Shown here: piece by piece, positions 1 to 11,519 of the stretch
Layout: the number at the start of each line of letters is the position of its first letter
Numbering within the stretch: position 1 is the first letter of the stretch
Position numbers and translations under genes: made by a program
Source of the DNA: Ischnura elegans
Taxonomy: Eukaryota; Arthropoda; Insecta; Odonata; Coenagrionidae
DNA length: 64,000 nt
NCBI RefSeq assembly: GCF_921293095.1
Contig: NC_060259.1
Coordinates: 75,884,120-75,948,119 of the forward strand
Direction: 5' to 3'
Notes under the pieces: model-generated
Databases searched by the model: none
The model's input: only the letters and a program-made list of their open reading frames with translations
Told to the model about the DNA's origin: nothing

Positions 1-1269
1 ATTATCGCGGTAATTCTCTAATGGCCATTCTTTTCAAGACACTGAGTGATTGTTAGGTGTTACATAATGTGATTATTGAAACTGGTGTACTGAAAGGGTT
101 TCATTAATAATTGTTTCTCCATCAACAACCTAGTGAACATTAAAAGGCGAATGGACTTCAATAAAACATCGGCAATCGGTTAATGAAAGCCATATTTTGC
201 TCAGTAACTTTAAATTTCAGGAGAACCTTCATGGTTCAATTGTATAAAGTTATATATATAATTAGATACGCGAAATGATTTCTGTTAATGACTAGGTTAA
301 GAATCAGTGATTGTGATTATTTTCTCGGATATTGTGAATCTCATGGTAAGACTCATTTATCTCCAATTTTCTTTGTTTTCTTGATGTAAGCTTGAGCACC
401 AGTTTCTTTCATTGAAAGGTATCAAACTTCACATAAAACTTATTACGATTAATCAGATTTCATTCGAGGAAGTTTTGATATCGTAATTATGATGAAATTC
501 CCAATCGCTTTAAACCAGATAGCTAGCGCTTTCTAAGATAATGAAGTATTCTTTGACCAATGATTTACTTTAAATATAGAATCACTTAAATGTACATACT
601 TATACAGTTTTACCGAGAATCAAATAAATTTTTTTGATAAATCTTGAATAAATAGATAATATCCAGTTATAGCCGCATCTCATCAGTATTAAGGAATATA
701 ATGACTTCCGCATAAAACACTGAAATGAAATGCCACGAGTCAATATTTTTAATAATAATATTTTTCTGAATGTAGCATATTTGAACTTCGGCAGTGTTTC
801 TTCCCTTTGAGATTCAAGCCAATTATACGTGGTCGCAAATATTGTTCTCCATTTTTTGCCAGTTGCTTTCCATAATAAGAGAATGCCTTATTTAATCACA
901 TGTTTAAGTTCTAACGGGTTTGAACTAAATTTTCCTATTAGATCACGAATTAGTTTTTCCAGTTTGCAAAAGTGCAATTTGGAACAAATATCCAACAACC
1001 TAGAGGCTAATAATGCATTTTTCTGGATAAAATAATGACACTCTATGATTCCCTCAAGGGAACATCATTTAATTCTCTACGGAATGCATGCTCGTTGACA
1101 TGCCAGTGATCCCACCGGCAGTGGCATAGCTCAATTAAATGCAGAAAACAATGCTGACGGAGCCCGTGCTCACTGCGTTAATTAAAAATTATTTGACAGC
1201 TCGCTCGGCTCAAATGAAGCTTCGCTCCATAAAATTTCATTGTGTGGAGTAGGTATCGATTGAATTCAC
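1..1269. other. AT-rich, nothing recognised
   Basis: No ORF with family features and no repeat shared with the rest of the window was seen. Confidence 0.6.
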
Positions 1270-1660
1270 CGGATACACCTTGAAAGGGCTGCAAATTTTC
1301 CGTAACTGCCGCTGTGGACGTAATCATTGCGACACACGGCTTCGTCTCCCGCGATTTCGAAATCCGCTCGCGGTCTTCGATTGGATCGCGCTCATCGCCC
1401 GGCTGGCCGGCGTGCCCATCGCGAGAGCGTCGCCACGCCCCGCCGACCGCCGCCCCGTGCGCGCGCCCTCCATGTCGCTTTTGAGATCAGAGCACGTGAG
1501 GGAGGGAAAGGAAAGCATTCAACGTGCTCCGGGAGAGACGTTGGTGCCGCCCTTGATGGCACTGTTTCCCTCCGACCCGAAACAGCATATCGCGATGCGC
1601 ATCATAAAGGACGAAGAAGTCGTTGAAGAGGATATGCAGAGTGGAGAAAATTGTGTCACG
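1270..1660. other. CpG-rich patch
   Basis: A GC- and CpG-rich segment in AT-rich surroundings, open in several frames. None of the translations shows a recognisable domain. It could be a 5' exon or promoter of a gene, or imported GC-rich sequence. Confidence 0.4.
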
Positions 1661-1897
1661 AAATTTTAACCACAGATCGCCAAATGTCAGTAGAAATCAA
1701 AATCACTAATGATTTTTGGGACGAAAAAAGTAGTCGCTCGACAAGAGAGATATCCGGTGTCGAAAATAGCCTACTCCTAACTAAAGGCGCCAATGGGAAC
1801 ACGGATTAACAGACAGACGGAGTGTTGCGCTTGAAGTTCCTCTGGAAATTTGTTCCTTTCGTGGTGGTTCCACTGGTCACACATCTGCTGATCGAGG

Positions 1898-2197
1898 CAG
1901 TGGCGCAGCGAGGGGGTGTTTTGGGGGATGAAACCCCCCCAGAGCTCAGAGAAATTTTTAAGTTTAATCCAGTTTACTTATTTGGATCATTAATACTTAT
2001 AGAATAGTGTTAGGATTCATCAAATATCCCTCAGAAAGCCGTTAAACTCGCCATTTTGAACCATTATTCTACAAATTTTTCTGGAGGAGGGCTCCCGCAA
2101 CTCCTGCTTACCCTGGTAGGTATGCAATACCTCCACACCCGTAGGTATTAGTAGCGCCTAAAACCCCTCCTAGCCTTAATTCCTAGCTGAGCCCCTG
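1898..2197 (-). mobile_element. hAT-like MITE (family A, CAGTGGCGCAGC), 300 bp
   Basis: Terminal repeats CAGTGGCGCAGCGAG and (inverted) CAGGGGCTCAGCTAGG are flanked by a perfect 8-bp duplication GATCGAGG. It is inverted relative to the related copies at 17689 and 61750. No transposase is encoded. Confidence 0.88.
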
Positions 2198-2565
2198 GAT
2201 CGAGGAGTCCAGGGTTAACAACCAGGGTGAAGCCTTCGAACGCGCTAAAAATTATCTTCCCAGTTGCAATTCTTATACCACTGAAACTTTGAGCCAAGCT
2301 CTCTGATCGATCACGAGTAGGCCCTTCTGAAGGATGCCTTGGATAGACCGCGGTCTCCATCGCACAAAGCCTCAGAGTGGAGGGCAAAGCATCCAAAGCC
2401 ATGAGTTGTCCAGAGCATCCGGCAACAGGGCACACTCGCGGCCAATCGGAGCGCTTTGCACAAAGTTTCCGTAGTTAAATAATAGTGAGTTTATGACCGA
2501 AATATCATCAGTCATATTGCTTCATACGGCCAACAGCTATCCGGAGATAAAATTTCGTGACGCAA

Positions 2566-3228
2566 TAGGGTGGTTTCCTATTATTTTTTTATTGCCCAAA
2601 TCGAAAGATTATTACTCCTGGAGTACGCATTTCACGCTCTTAGATTTTTAAATGACGATATCTATTTTTCGCGATTAAATGAAAAGTCAACAATTTCAAG
2701 CGCGCGAAAACGCAACGGCTAAGTATGAATGCTGGGAAAAGCCCGTGTGACGTCATTCTGGTTCCCACTGCCGCAAGTGAGGTGACCTTTGGGCGAGTCT
2801 TTGGGTGCTGATACGACACAGGCTGCAAGCAGGTAGCAGAGTACCCTGCTATCAGGTAGCGCTTGGCATAAATAAGGGTTATTAATACCTTATCAAACGA
2901 AGGAAACTTTCCGACCATAGGCAGTTTTAATAGGTGATTATTAAGACATGTTTCCCTGAGCTCTGTGCCTCATGCATTCATTGGTAATCTCAGACGATGT
3001 AAAACTCCTATCTACCCGTATAGAAACTAGGTCCCTGTGACGTCACGTGGAGTGGCATCGCATGGGCGCCAATCTGGCCTTTTTCAAATGCGGTTAAAAT
3101 TGACCATTGCCATTCGTCTAAACTGAGATATCTAAAACCAAATAATTTGTATATTATGAATACACTAATGGTGGGTAACGAATCGCAATCAATGCCTTTT
3201 GTTTTCTTTGATGAAGTAAACTACCCTA
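2566..3228 (-). mobile_element. TA-flanked MITE (TAGGGTGGTTTCC family), copy 1, 663 bp
   Basis: The same sequence, inverted, occurs at 24683-25353 and 46093-46755. The ends are TAGGGTRGTTTCC-like inverted repeats next to TA. Shared internal landmarks include gtgacgtcac, the gctacctgctagcagggtact segment and a cattaaatcgcgaaaaat segment. No ORF is conserved among the copies. Confidence 0.82.
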
Positions 3229-3769
3229 TCATTCTCCACCCTCTATAATCGCCCTCTTATCAAAGGGGCTCACTGGCCAAATTTGTTTTTTTGTCGATTT
3301 TGATAAAGTTTAATAATGAGGAGACCCCTATATAGGGTTATCATAAATCAATGGTGCAGTTTTAGTAATTCATGGGAAGATGGATTAATTAATCAATCGG
3401 GGTAAGTGATTGATAGGATAGGGTGGCAGAGATTTTTCAAAGGCTGCCCAACCCTTGCTTGCGTGCCTTGTGGAGGGCACTTCAAGAGCAACAATCCGTT
3501 CATCGGATGTGACGTTGAGCCGTGATCCCCTTGACGTCTTTCGTTAGGAGTAGGCCTATGTCGACGTCAGGTTGCTCTCTTGTCGAGTGACAATGGGCGA
3601 ACATATTGAAATATATTATTTGGATAAAAAAACTTTATGAGATGACATATTCGACAAATAAAATACTTTCTGTTTTCATCGCAACCATATTCAAAACCGC
3701 ATTTTTTTATTGTAACCCTGGCTTTTGGTTTAAGAATACGCCATGAGCTTCTCGAGCTATGCGAGACGA

Positions 3770-3985
3770 AAAATCGACGGCCTTTATTCTTTTGCAGGTA
3801 AGTTGATGACGTCACGAACTCTTTGCGAAAGGTTCACGGCTGATCCTCTACCTCGCGCTTCGGCCGCGCGTGGTTTGTTAATATTTCCACTCTTGCTATC
3901 GATTTTTCTCCCTCAATGAAATGCTATTCTTCATTGAGGATAAGAACCGGAATTTCTATGACGTCACCAATTCACGAAACGTGGA
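3770..3985. repeat. Dispersed repeat with paired TGACGTCAC motifs
   Basis: gatgacgtcacgaactc and, about 160 bp later, tgacgtcaccaattca recur in the same order at about 22805-22985. Related pieces are at 4640-4830 and near 26615. Confidence 0.55.
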
Positions 3986-6290
3986 AGGCAGTTTTGGGGT
4001 TTTTAATTTACAAATTATGTGAGAACGGCTGAGTTAAGATGATATTTTTCGCAGTATCTTATCTTATCGTCCCATTCATCTAATTCTTTTAATAAATAAG
4101 GATTTCAGACCAGACTAAAAGGGCCTCATTCATAACGAAATGAAATGTTTCATATTTTACAATAATGATGCAGAACAAGGTCAGAACGAGTGTTTAGCCG
4201 CAACGGATTTAGGGGTCCCACCATACCTGTAAAACTGCGAATAAATGAATAAGCATGCAATGCATGGGCTCCCTACGCCAAAGGAAAAGTTCGCCATAAT
4301 GGAAATCATGTGACTTAGCCGCGGAATGAAACCGGATGTCCAAACTGCCGGCAAGTGATGATTCTGCCAGTTTAAATTAGAGCAATACCTTTAATCACCA
4401 ATACTAATTAATAATAGAAATGGTAGATAAAGGTATTAGTAAATAGTATTTGCTAATCAAATATCCTTCTTGAATGATGTTACATATTTGGTCTAACTCT
4501 CTTCATCTTGCATTTAAACCCTTCATTTCCTGTTCACCAGTCTACGGTGAATTAGACATTCGTCCATCATATAGCCGCCCAATATACGTCACATCCTCAA
4601 CCTCTCCCTTCTAGGTATATAAAATTCACTTTGTACTTATAATGACGTCACTCACTCGTGCCGAGTCGGTCACCGCTTCCCAGCTACCACTGGACCGCGC
4701 TCATCGACCTCGCGGGGCTTGGTGTTCTTTAAACTCACGTGAGGGAATCCTCATTTCAATAAAGCAGATCTCTCTGAACGAGTTAATGAGCCGAAACTCT
4801 GATTAGGTCACCAACTCATGAAAACTAGGTGATAACTTAAGTGTTTTTTTTTTATTATGGTATCTCCACAAGAAGGATATTTTTAAAACGCCACATGAAA
4901 CAAGTGATTCGGCCCGCAATCACTTGTACGGTTGCAAAAATACACAAATATTCCGCAATATCAAATATACACCGAGTGCGAAACTTTCCATGAAAACATA
5001 TTTGGTTAAACTGGAACTTCGCTCAATGATATAACTTGTTGCGACAATCGAGAGAGCCAAATTCGGATACCGGCTCTGCCAAATATTGTTTATGGTGAAT
5101 TAAAGCTATTTAGGCTATTTGAACCCATTAAGTTCGTCTTTGCCTTCCATTTCACGATTTTTTTAATGAATTTCGTCTTTGGGTCTCATTTAACGACCAA
5201 AAGTCGTAATTTTTCATAGAGTTGGTCCCTGCAATTCTGCGAAGGAGGTAGGTGGAGTGTTCATTCGGTTCAGCGACAATTGAAACTCAAGGGAAGAACT
5301 CGCGATGTAGCTTCCTTGAAGTGGTTTATCCCTTGGGTAACCAACCGTGATGGACCACTGAGAAACGACGCGTATAGGCAGTCTTTTTTAGTAAATTTGT
5401 AATGAAGCTCACGTTTCCTCGATTTCGAGGTGGTCCATGCACTGATCCCATGAGTCAAAAGGTCCACGGTTCGATTCCCGGAGTAGATTGGGTTTTTCCC
5501 TCAGGCGTTTGAGAGTTGTGTAAGATGTGAAATGTTGTCTCAAGGCTGTGAATATCCTCCCCAATCACTCAGTAGATTTGAAACGATTAAGGTCCTCTGA
5601 GGACTGTAACAATTTCAAAATTATGACGGAACAGGACTTGTATCGAAAAAAGTATTTGCCGAGAGTAGTCGCTCTACGAGTAAGCCAGTGGTAAATCAAA
5701 CCAGTGAGGTAATATTTGCGCTCCTGTAAAATTGCTGCTAGGTTCGTAACATAATGGATCGTTCGTTCAGGTCGAAAGAAGTTATTCAGTCAAATAATTC
5801 CGTAAATGGAAGCGAAAGATAAGTCATGACAAAACAATCGCCTTAATTCAGCCATTCTTCATAAGTTAAACAGAAAAAATGCGAAAGTCGGAGGCATTTA
5901 ATCAAGAGTTGCTGACGTTATTTGAGTTTTAGATAATGTGCTCGATCGGGAAGAACCCTTCATTGAGAAAGGAAATTGATATTAAGAGTGTTAACTCTTT
6001 ACTGTAGTTAACAAAACCTCAGTAACTTATTCGAGGCCTTTGTTAATGCACAGCACTATATTTCTTGCGGAAGACGACCGGCCATAAACCTATCTAAAGT
6101 CTGCATTAATCATGCATTAATGCGCCAGATAGGGTCAGATACCTTAAGGATTACGGGATAATCTCGGAGTACGTGTGAATCTCTTACCATCCGGGAATCA
6201 TTCCGCTGGAATATGAAAGTAATTATGGATTGCTAGGAAATTGATGGCGGAGAATATTTGCTGTCAAGAAGTCCTGCACTTAAGGGCCTT
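3986..6290. other. Mostly unassigned AT-rich sequence
   Basis: Apart from TGACGTCA-containing repeat pieces (4640-4830) and the SINE candidate at 5405, nothing was recognised. Confidence 0.5.
5405..5560 (+). repeat. tRNA-derived SINE candidate
   Basis: A tRNA-like head (gtggtccatgcactg as A-box-like, ggttcgattcc as B box at 5468-5478) is followed by a non-tRNA body. It has no acceptor-stem pairing that would make it a working tRNA. Confidence 0.5.
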
Positions 6291-6291
6291 C

Positions 6292-6318
6292 CTTATTATT
6301 ATTATTATTATTATTATA
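6292..6318. repeat. (ATT)n microsatellite
   Basis: About nine ATT units. Confidence 0.9.
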
Positions 6319-6509
6319 ATTATAAAGCATTCTACCGATTCAGGTATTATATATATTCAGATTTACATGGAGTATTTAAGACGTATTCTGGTAGTCTTTG
6401 GTATAGAGGTATTCCCGCCTAAATTCACAATAGAATAAAAACTGCCCTCCATAAAACTCCATTACTACTCGTAGTAAGGTAGCGGTTAGTAAGTGTATCA
6501 ATTCTTTTA

Positions 6510-6590
6510 AAAACATCTACTTCCACCTAGAATTGAACCCAAGACATCGGTATTGACATTCAACACGTGAGCCACATAAAAATAAACTAG
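6510..6590 (-). repeat. tRNA-like sequence (minus), probable SINE head
   Basis: The minus strand reads tgtggctcacgtgttgaatg (A-box-like), then cttgggttcaattctaggtg (B box). It is too diverged for a tRNA gene. Confidence 0.4.
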
Positions 6591-6614
6591 AATTCATGTA
6601 CCTGGATAGAGACA

Positions 6615-6939
6615 ACGGATGAGGGCTCAGGGGACCCCTTCGAGGATACAACGCACCGGGGCCGGGAACCAAGCCCGTGGCTTATACGCCTGATCACCAG
6701 GGGAGTGGGAGGAGAGGAAGGGAAAAGGAAAGAGGCGCCGCCGCGATAGGAGCCCGACGACTCCTCTGGGAGAGGAAAGGTGCGGAAGGAACGGGAGAGG
6801 GAAAAACACCTCGACGCTATAGAAGCGAAGAGAGCCCTACTAAAAGCTAAAAAGCGAAAACAGGCAAAGCCATTAATGTGCCAACGATTTTGGTGAATTT
6901 TCCTATAAATGAGAAAAATCCATCGATCAAATCGTTGGA
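6615..6939 (+). mobile_element. SINE-like element, 325 bp, 16-bp target duplication
   Basis: TACCTGGATAGAGACA flanks it exactly on both sides (6599-6614, 6940-6955). Shared family landmarks in order: caccggggccgggaaccaag, gccgccgcgataggagcc, cgacgcctctggg, and a 3' hairpin aacgatcaaatcgtt. There is no poly(A) and no ORF. Confidence 0.85.
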
Positions 6940-6955
6940 TACCTGGATAGAGACA

Positions 6956-7110
6956 CTCTCCCGAGGCCGGGCTCGTAGGTTAGTGACCATTACGCCCAGA
7001 AGTTAGGAGGCGAGAGGAAGAGAACGAAAAAGGAAGGGGTTACCGCCGCGATTAAGGGGCCACATGACCCCCCCCCCCCCTGTGTAGGCATAGGAACAGA
7101 AAGGAAAGGA
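6956..7110 (+). mobile_element. Truncated SINE-like copy next to the full copy
   Basis: The sequence ctcccgaggccgggctcgta to ccgccgcgattaaggggcc matches the 5' half of the family and then stops in a poly(C) run of about 12 bp (7070-7081). Confidence 0.65.
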
Positions 7111-9205
7111 TGGAAGATGCTCGCGCTGTCATTTGGTCGACGCGAGCCATGATTAGGAAAACCAGATTACCAACTTTTTCTAAAGAAATAGGAGTTCATC
7201 CCATGAGAGAACAGATTTCTCTCCAGAGACACAAACTCCGGCTATCAATTCTCTCCCAGCTTAGTTCTTTTTATTACAAATCTCTCCTAGGCTAAGGGCT
7301 GGTGTCCCATCGCCTTTTGCTACGCGTCTATTGAAACGGTTTGCGGGGTATTATTTCGATGCGGATGAAAAATCCAATGATATCGTTTACAATAAAGAAG
7401 AAATGCATAATGAATGAAGAGTAATATAAACGTAGACACAAGTGCTGTCAAAATAACTATTACTTCGAATCTAGTCAAATCAAAGGTCATAAAAGTTTTG
7501 AAACAAAACAAATCAAAATGAAAAATCAGTTTTCGAATATAAATTGATTTTAAAAATGCATACGCAGAGACAAATTCAAATACATAATCTAATTTTCAGT
7601 TAACATTTAGTTGACGCTGATAAGGTATAAAGAAAGGTATATTCACGTACGGTTGATTTCATCAAGTGACTACGGTAAAAATAAATTGAGATCCTGACAA
7701 CTGTTTGAAAAAAAAATTGATTGAACGAATAATTTGAATATTTTCGTTTCAACACCCTGCCATTCACTGGAGAAGATAAGCATGCCTGATTCTAAACGAT
7801 TACGATGTTTTTGAACGGTCAACTTAATTTCCAACGCCAGATTGCCTTTCGTTAAGTACGTTTCCCCAAAGAACTAAAGGACTTTCACAACTATCCCCAA
7901 CTCAAGGGCGTACCCAGGATGAAAACCAGGGGGGAAAGCCATGGTTGTTCAAGTTATAGGTAAGGTTTAACCATGGAAAAGGTAAATGAAACCAGCATTT
8001 TAAGGAAACTGTAACAGCTCTTTATTTGTTTTTAAATTATTTTCCTGAAAAAATATTATTTTCCTTAAATACATTTGCGATTTTTGCCTCTAGGGGGGCA
8101 GCTGCTCCCTCCTGCCCCTCGCTGGGTACGCCCATTCCCTAACTAACACTGTCGTGACTCACAGCTGCATTCCAATACGTCACACAAGTCTTATTCTTGA
8201 TTCAAATTCGACTTTGTCGCCATGTTGTTATTAAGAGACTTCAATCGAGTCCCAAAGCTGTATAAGACTATCCTCCATAGTACATTCCCAACTAATAACA
8301 CTATCTATTCTAATAAGATTCCTCCATGTTTAATTCCCGACCATGGAGGATATTTTCATCAGCGGATATATCTACGCAGGATAGTCTTACTCAGCTTAAA
8401 AGTCCTAACTCATATTGATTCCTCAAGTTCCAAGATATCCGCCGCCGTAGACTAACGTCTTTCCAGTGATATATGCACCTTTCGTAGAAATGCTTGAAGA
8501 GTGGCAATATATTCCAGTAATGCCAGTATTTGATGAGAGTGAAACCTTGAGTAACAAAAGTTTAGCTAAATTTATTTTCTTTGTAAATTTTACCGCTAAA
8601 CATTACCACAATTTCCAGCTTAAGTGAATTAAAGTTAGTGCCGATAACACGAACTCAATATCCACTTGAGTGTGAGATATGAACCACCAAGGTTGAGTGG
8701 GGACTCAATATTGAGTCATCTTCTGCAATACGACACTCAAGTCCTCCCTATGAATCAACGAAATGCAGGCAGTGACGTCTTGGATTTCCTCTCCATAATG
8801 GGATTCCCTCCCTACTCTTAGCGGCAGCGATGGTATAATTTTTCTTTTGCAGCGTTGGTGAAAAAGAGAAGAGCGATTTTGTCCTTGATAGTTTTAAAGC
8901 CAGGTACAGGCTGCTCGTCTTGGGAAATCCACGATCGCTAAGGAAGTTTTTCATATAAAAGAACCAGCTTCACCGGGATTAAAGGCTTCCTCAGTTAGAT
9001 GCTTACCTCTACCAATGAGGTCTAAGAATATTACATGGACTAAAAAATAGGACTTCTTCATGACAAGCACGCACGACTTATCCATCAATCTTCACTTTTA
9101 GCAAAGTTGTTTTGAAAATACACATTGGGTCAGTCGCTTTAAAATAAATTTAAAATATCAAGCTAAACATGAAGGAAAATGTAAGTTTGATATGTATGCT
9201 TATTT
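7111..9205. other. Mostly unassigned
   Basis: Outside the MITE at 7904-8135 only chance ORFs are present. 8650-8760 has several short aactcaat/ttgagt inverted motifs. Confidence 0.5.
7904..8135. mobile_element. MITE with GGGCGTACCCAG inverted ends
   Basis: GGGCGTACCCAGG near 7906 and CGCTGGGTACGCCC near 8133 form about 12-bp inverted termini around an AT-rich interior. No clean duplication was found. Confidence 0.65.
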
Positions 9206-9221
9206 TTGTTTTATAGAAGCG

Positions 9222-9224
9222 AAT

Positions 9225-9259
<35 letters not shown>

Positions 9260-9620
9260 TTTATTCACCTTGAGAAATGGTTGAAACCATATCAGGTGTC
9301 GTCCAATACAAATTACAAACATATAAAAATACATTCTGTGTACAAACACATTTCACAATCAAATATCATTAAAATTACATTCAAAGTACTCATCTATAGA
9401 GTAAAGGGGATATCGCACAAGCCAAACCCTTCATCTCCTTTTAAAGATAGCAATATTTTCAGCTCTAATAAGGGTTGGTAACCTGTTGAATAACCTGATA
9501 TTGACTTTATGGAAGGAGGTATAATTTAAAGACAACCTGCAATGTTCAAATTGTTTCTGTTCCTCGTACCACAGTTGTGAACATTAGATCTGTGCGTATA
9601 AATGTCTAGATTGTCCTTGA
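9222..9620 (-). mobile_element. LINE 3' end (minus strand) with an (ATT)n tail
   Basis: On the minus strand, broken frames read HNCGTRNRNNLNIAGC, then LNYTSFHKVNIRLFNRLPTL and AENIAIFK, the pattern of the RT C-terminal domain (R-x-N-L, NRLP, FK). A TAA/ATT microsatellite of about 40 bp (9226-9261) forms the 3' tail. Confidence 0.7.
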
Positions 9621-9706
9621 AAAAGCAGAGTGCTCTGAAAACATACAAGCTGTAAGCAGACATGATGCCCAGCTGTGAAAAAAGTGGCTTACAATGATCA
9701 ATGTGG

Positions 9707-9825
9707 CATCACCGTAAATTTGATTTGCTTTAGTATTATTTATAACAATATATATTTTTTTATAATTTAACCTATTTTTAGGCTGATTTTTACTAAAAAT
9801 GTGTCGATATAGCTATGTGCTCCTC
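9707..9825 (+). repeat. 119-bp direct repeat, copy 1
   Basis: catcaccgtaaatttgattt to gctatgtgctcctc; it is nearly identical to 10339-10457. Confidence 0.85.
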
Positions 9826-9909
9826 GTGGGTTAGCATTACCAATAATCCTCTTTTAATCCTCAATAATATTGTGAATGTAATCGTTGAATACCTGGGCAA
9901 TGCTCCAAC

Positions 9910-10070
9910 GAATGATGGCCCAAGGGGGGCCCTTTGAAGGATATAACACACCGGGGCCGGGACCCAATCATTCGTAGATACGCCCGGACAACCGGGGAGG
10001 GGAGTAGAATGGGAAGGAAATGGGAGGGTAGCGCCGCACAGTGGTCCCAAAGCGAAAAAAGCCTGCTAAA
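9910..10070 (+). mobile_element. Truncated SINE-like copy
   Basis: It contains caccggggccgggacccaat, cgcccggacaaccgggg and a shortened gcgccgc block, then diverges near 10070. It lies between two copies of a 119-bp direct repeat. Confidence 0.65.
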
Positions 10071-10338
10071 AATTATTTTTTCGACTTTTTCCTTGGAAAT
10101 TTTGAATCATATATTCTTCGGATTCTACTGGATATGGCCTACAATATTTCGTATCTGATAGGTCTGTGTGATTATTATGTTGACCTGTGTAACTCGTCAA
10201 ACATGGGCATGCTGAGGCCGAAACGCCCGACGCGTAGGAATAGTCGGTTAGGGAAATTCAACGTAATATTTGACTGTTTTAATTTCATGGCAGTCATTTA
10301 TAAATTTTTATAAGGTAATTTTGCATATTTTTGCACTA

Positions 10339-10457
10339 CATCACCGTAAATTTGATTTGCTTTAGTATTATTTATAACAATATATAATTGTTTATAATTT
10401 AACCTATTTTTAGGCTTATTTTTACTAAAAATGTGTCGATATAGCTGTCTGCTCCTC
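10339..10457 (+). repeat. 119-bp direct repeat, copy 2
   Basis: It matches 9707-9825 with few changes. The 513 bp between the copies hold a truncated SINE-like element. It could be an old duplication or terminal repeats of a short element. Confidence 0.85.
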
Positions 10458-10899
10458 AAATATTCCTATGCAGAATCGTTGGGAAGAGTATAATAAACAA
10501 GATGGACAAAAAAATCTTGCCTATACTTGCGTACCCGACATCTAGAAGGTTTTAAGTTGAGCGATGCACCTGCTGAGGGCGGCTGGCCGGCGGCCGGCGG
10601 AAGACGAAGGCGAATGAATTTATCGCTCAAATATTCCTGTATCGGCGGTTGAAGTCACGTTTTGTATACATGACCTAATTTTTCATCCTGTGAAGTTTTA
10701 TAAATCAAGTATTTCACTATTTTCGTAAGAGCACTATGCATTGAACACGCTCCTTCAAATATTCATTACACCAATGAGGGTCACTTTCTATGTTCTTAAT
10801 GAGACAAATTATGCATCATCTAAAGCGAATACATAAGTCACTATGCCAACAATTGACAGTAACCGCTAGATGATTTCCTCTGCGAAACTTTTCCTCATA

Positions 10900-11060
10900 T
10901 ATAGTCCTCGCCTGCCAAACCGTAGGCCGTGGGTTCGAATCCCGCCTGGGTAGGTGATCCTTATCCAGGGCATGGATGTTTGTGTTGTACTTTGTCGGAA
11001 ACCCTCGTTGTAAAAGGCCGTTATTTGCTGTTTACGGGGAAGTTGATAATAAATAAAATG
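10900..11060 (+). repeat. tRNA-derived SINE candidate
   Basis: A B box gggttcgaatcccgc sits near 10931. The body ggtgatccttatccagggca then tggatgtttgtgttgt ends near aataaataaaatg. Only the 3' half of a tRNA-like head is visible. Confidence 0.5.
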
Positions 11061-11519
11061 AAAACAAAATATTTTTATTGAGCGGAGATTCCTTAGATGC
11101 TGAACCGCGTTTTCAACACGTTATTCCGAAAAAAAGGTCTTGGAGCTACGAGCAATAAATGCTCCCCAGTCACCTTCCTGCCCTAATGCCACCAAGAATT
11201 ATTCCTTTTAACAGCCCGTAGACGTAGATAGGATAGGATGAGGAGGGAAAAAATTCGAAAATAATGTTTCTTAGAATGCAACGGGATGAGGATGACGGCC
11301 TTCCTCACCCTGACCACTACATTGATGTGATGAATATTCCGCACTCAGTTTTCCTTATTGGTTTGCTTAGTGAACTATGAAGTTCTATGCTCCTAGCTGT
11401 GTTAACTCTGCTGACTCGAGAAGCTTCTCCTGTCCAGAGGATTGAAGCACTTGGTGCCTGGCATCCAACTTTCAGGATAAGCTGGAAACTCAGAGGCGAT
11501 CACATAAAAGCTTATATAT

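Noticed and set aside
9206..9481. ORF with a run of asparagines
   Set aside because: The Asn run is the AAT microsatellite forming the tail of a minus-strand LINE.
10915..10950. Possible tRNA gene with a perfect B box
   Set aside because: No 5' half, A box or acceptor stem; better explained as a SINE. The same holds at 5468, 18432 and 43495.
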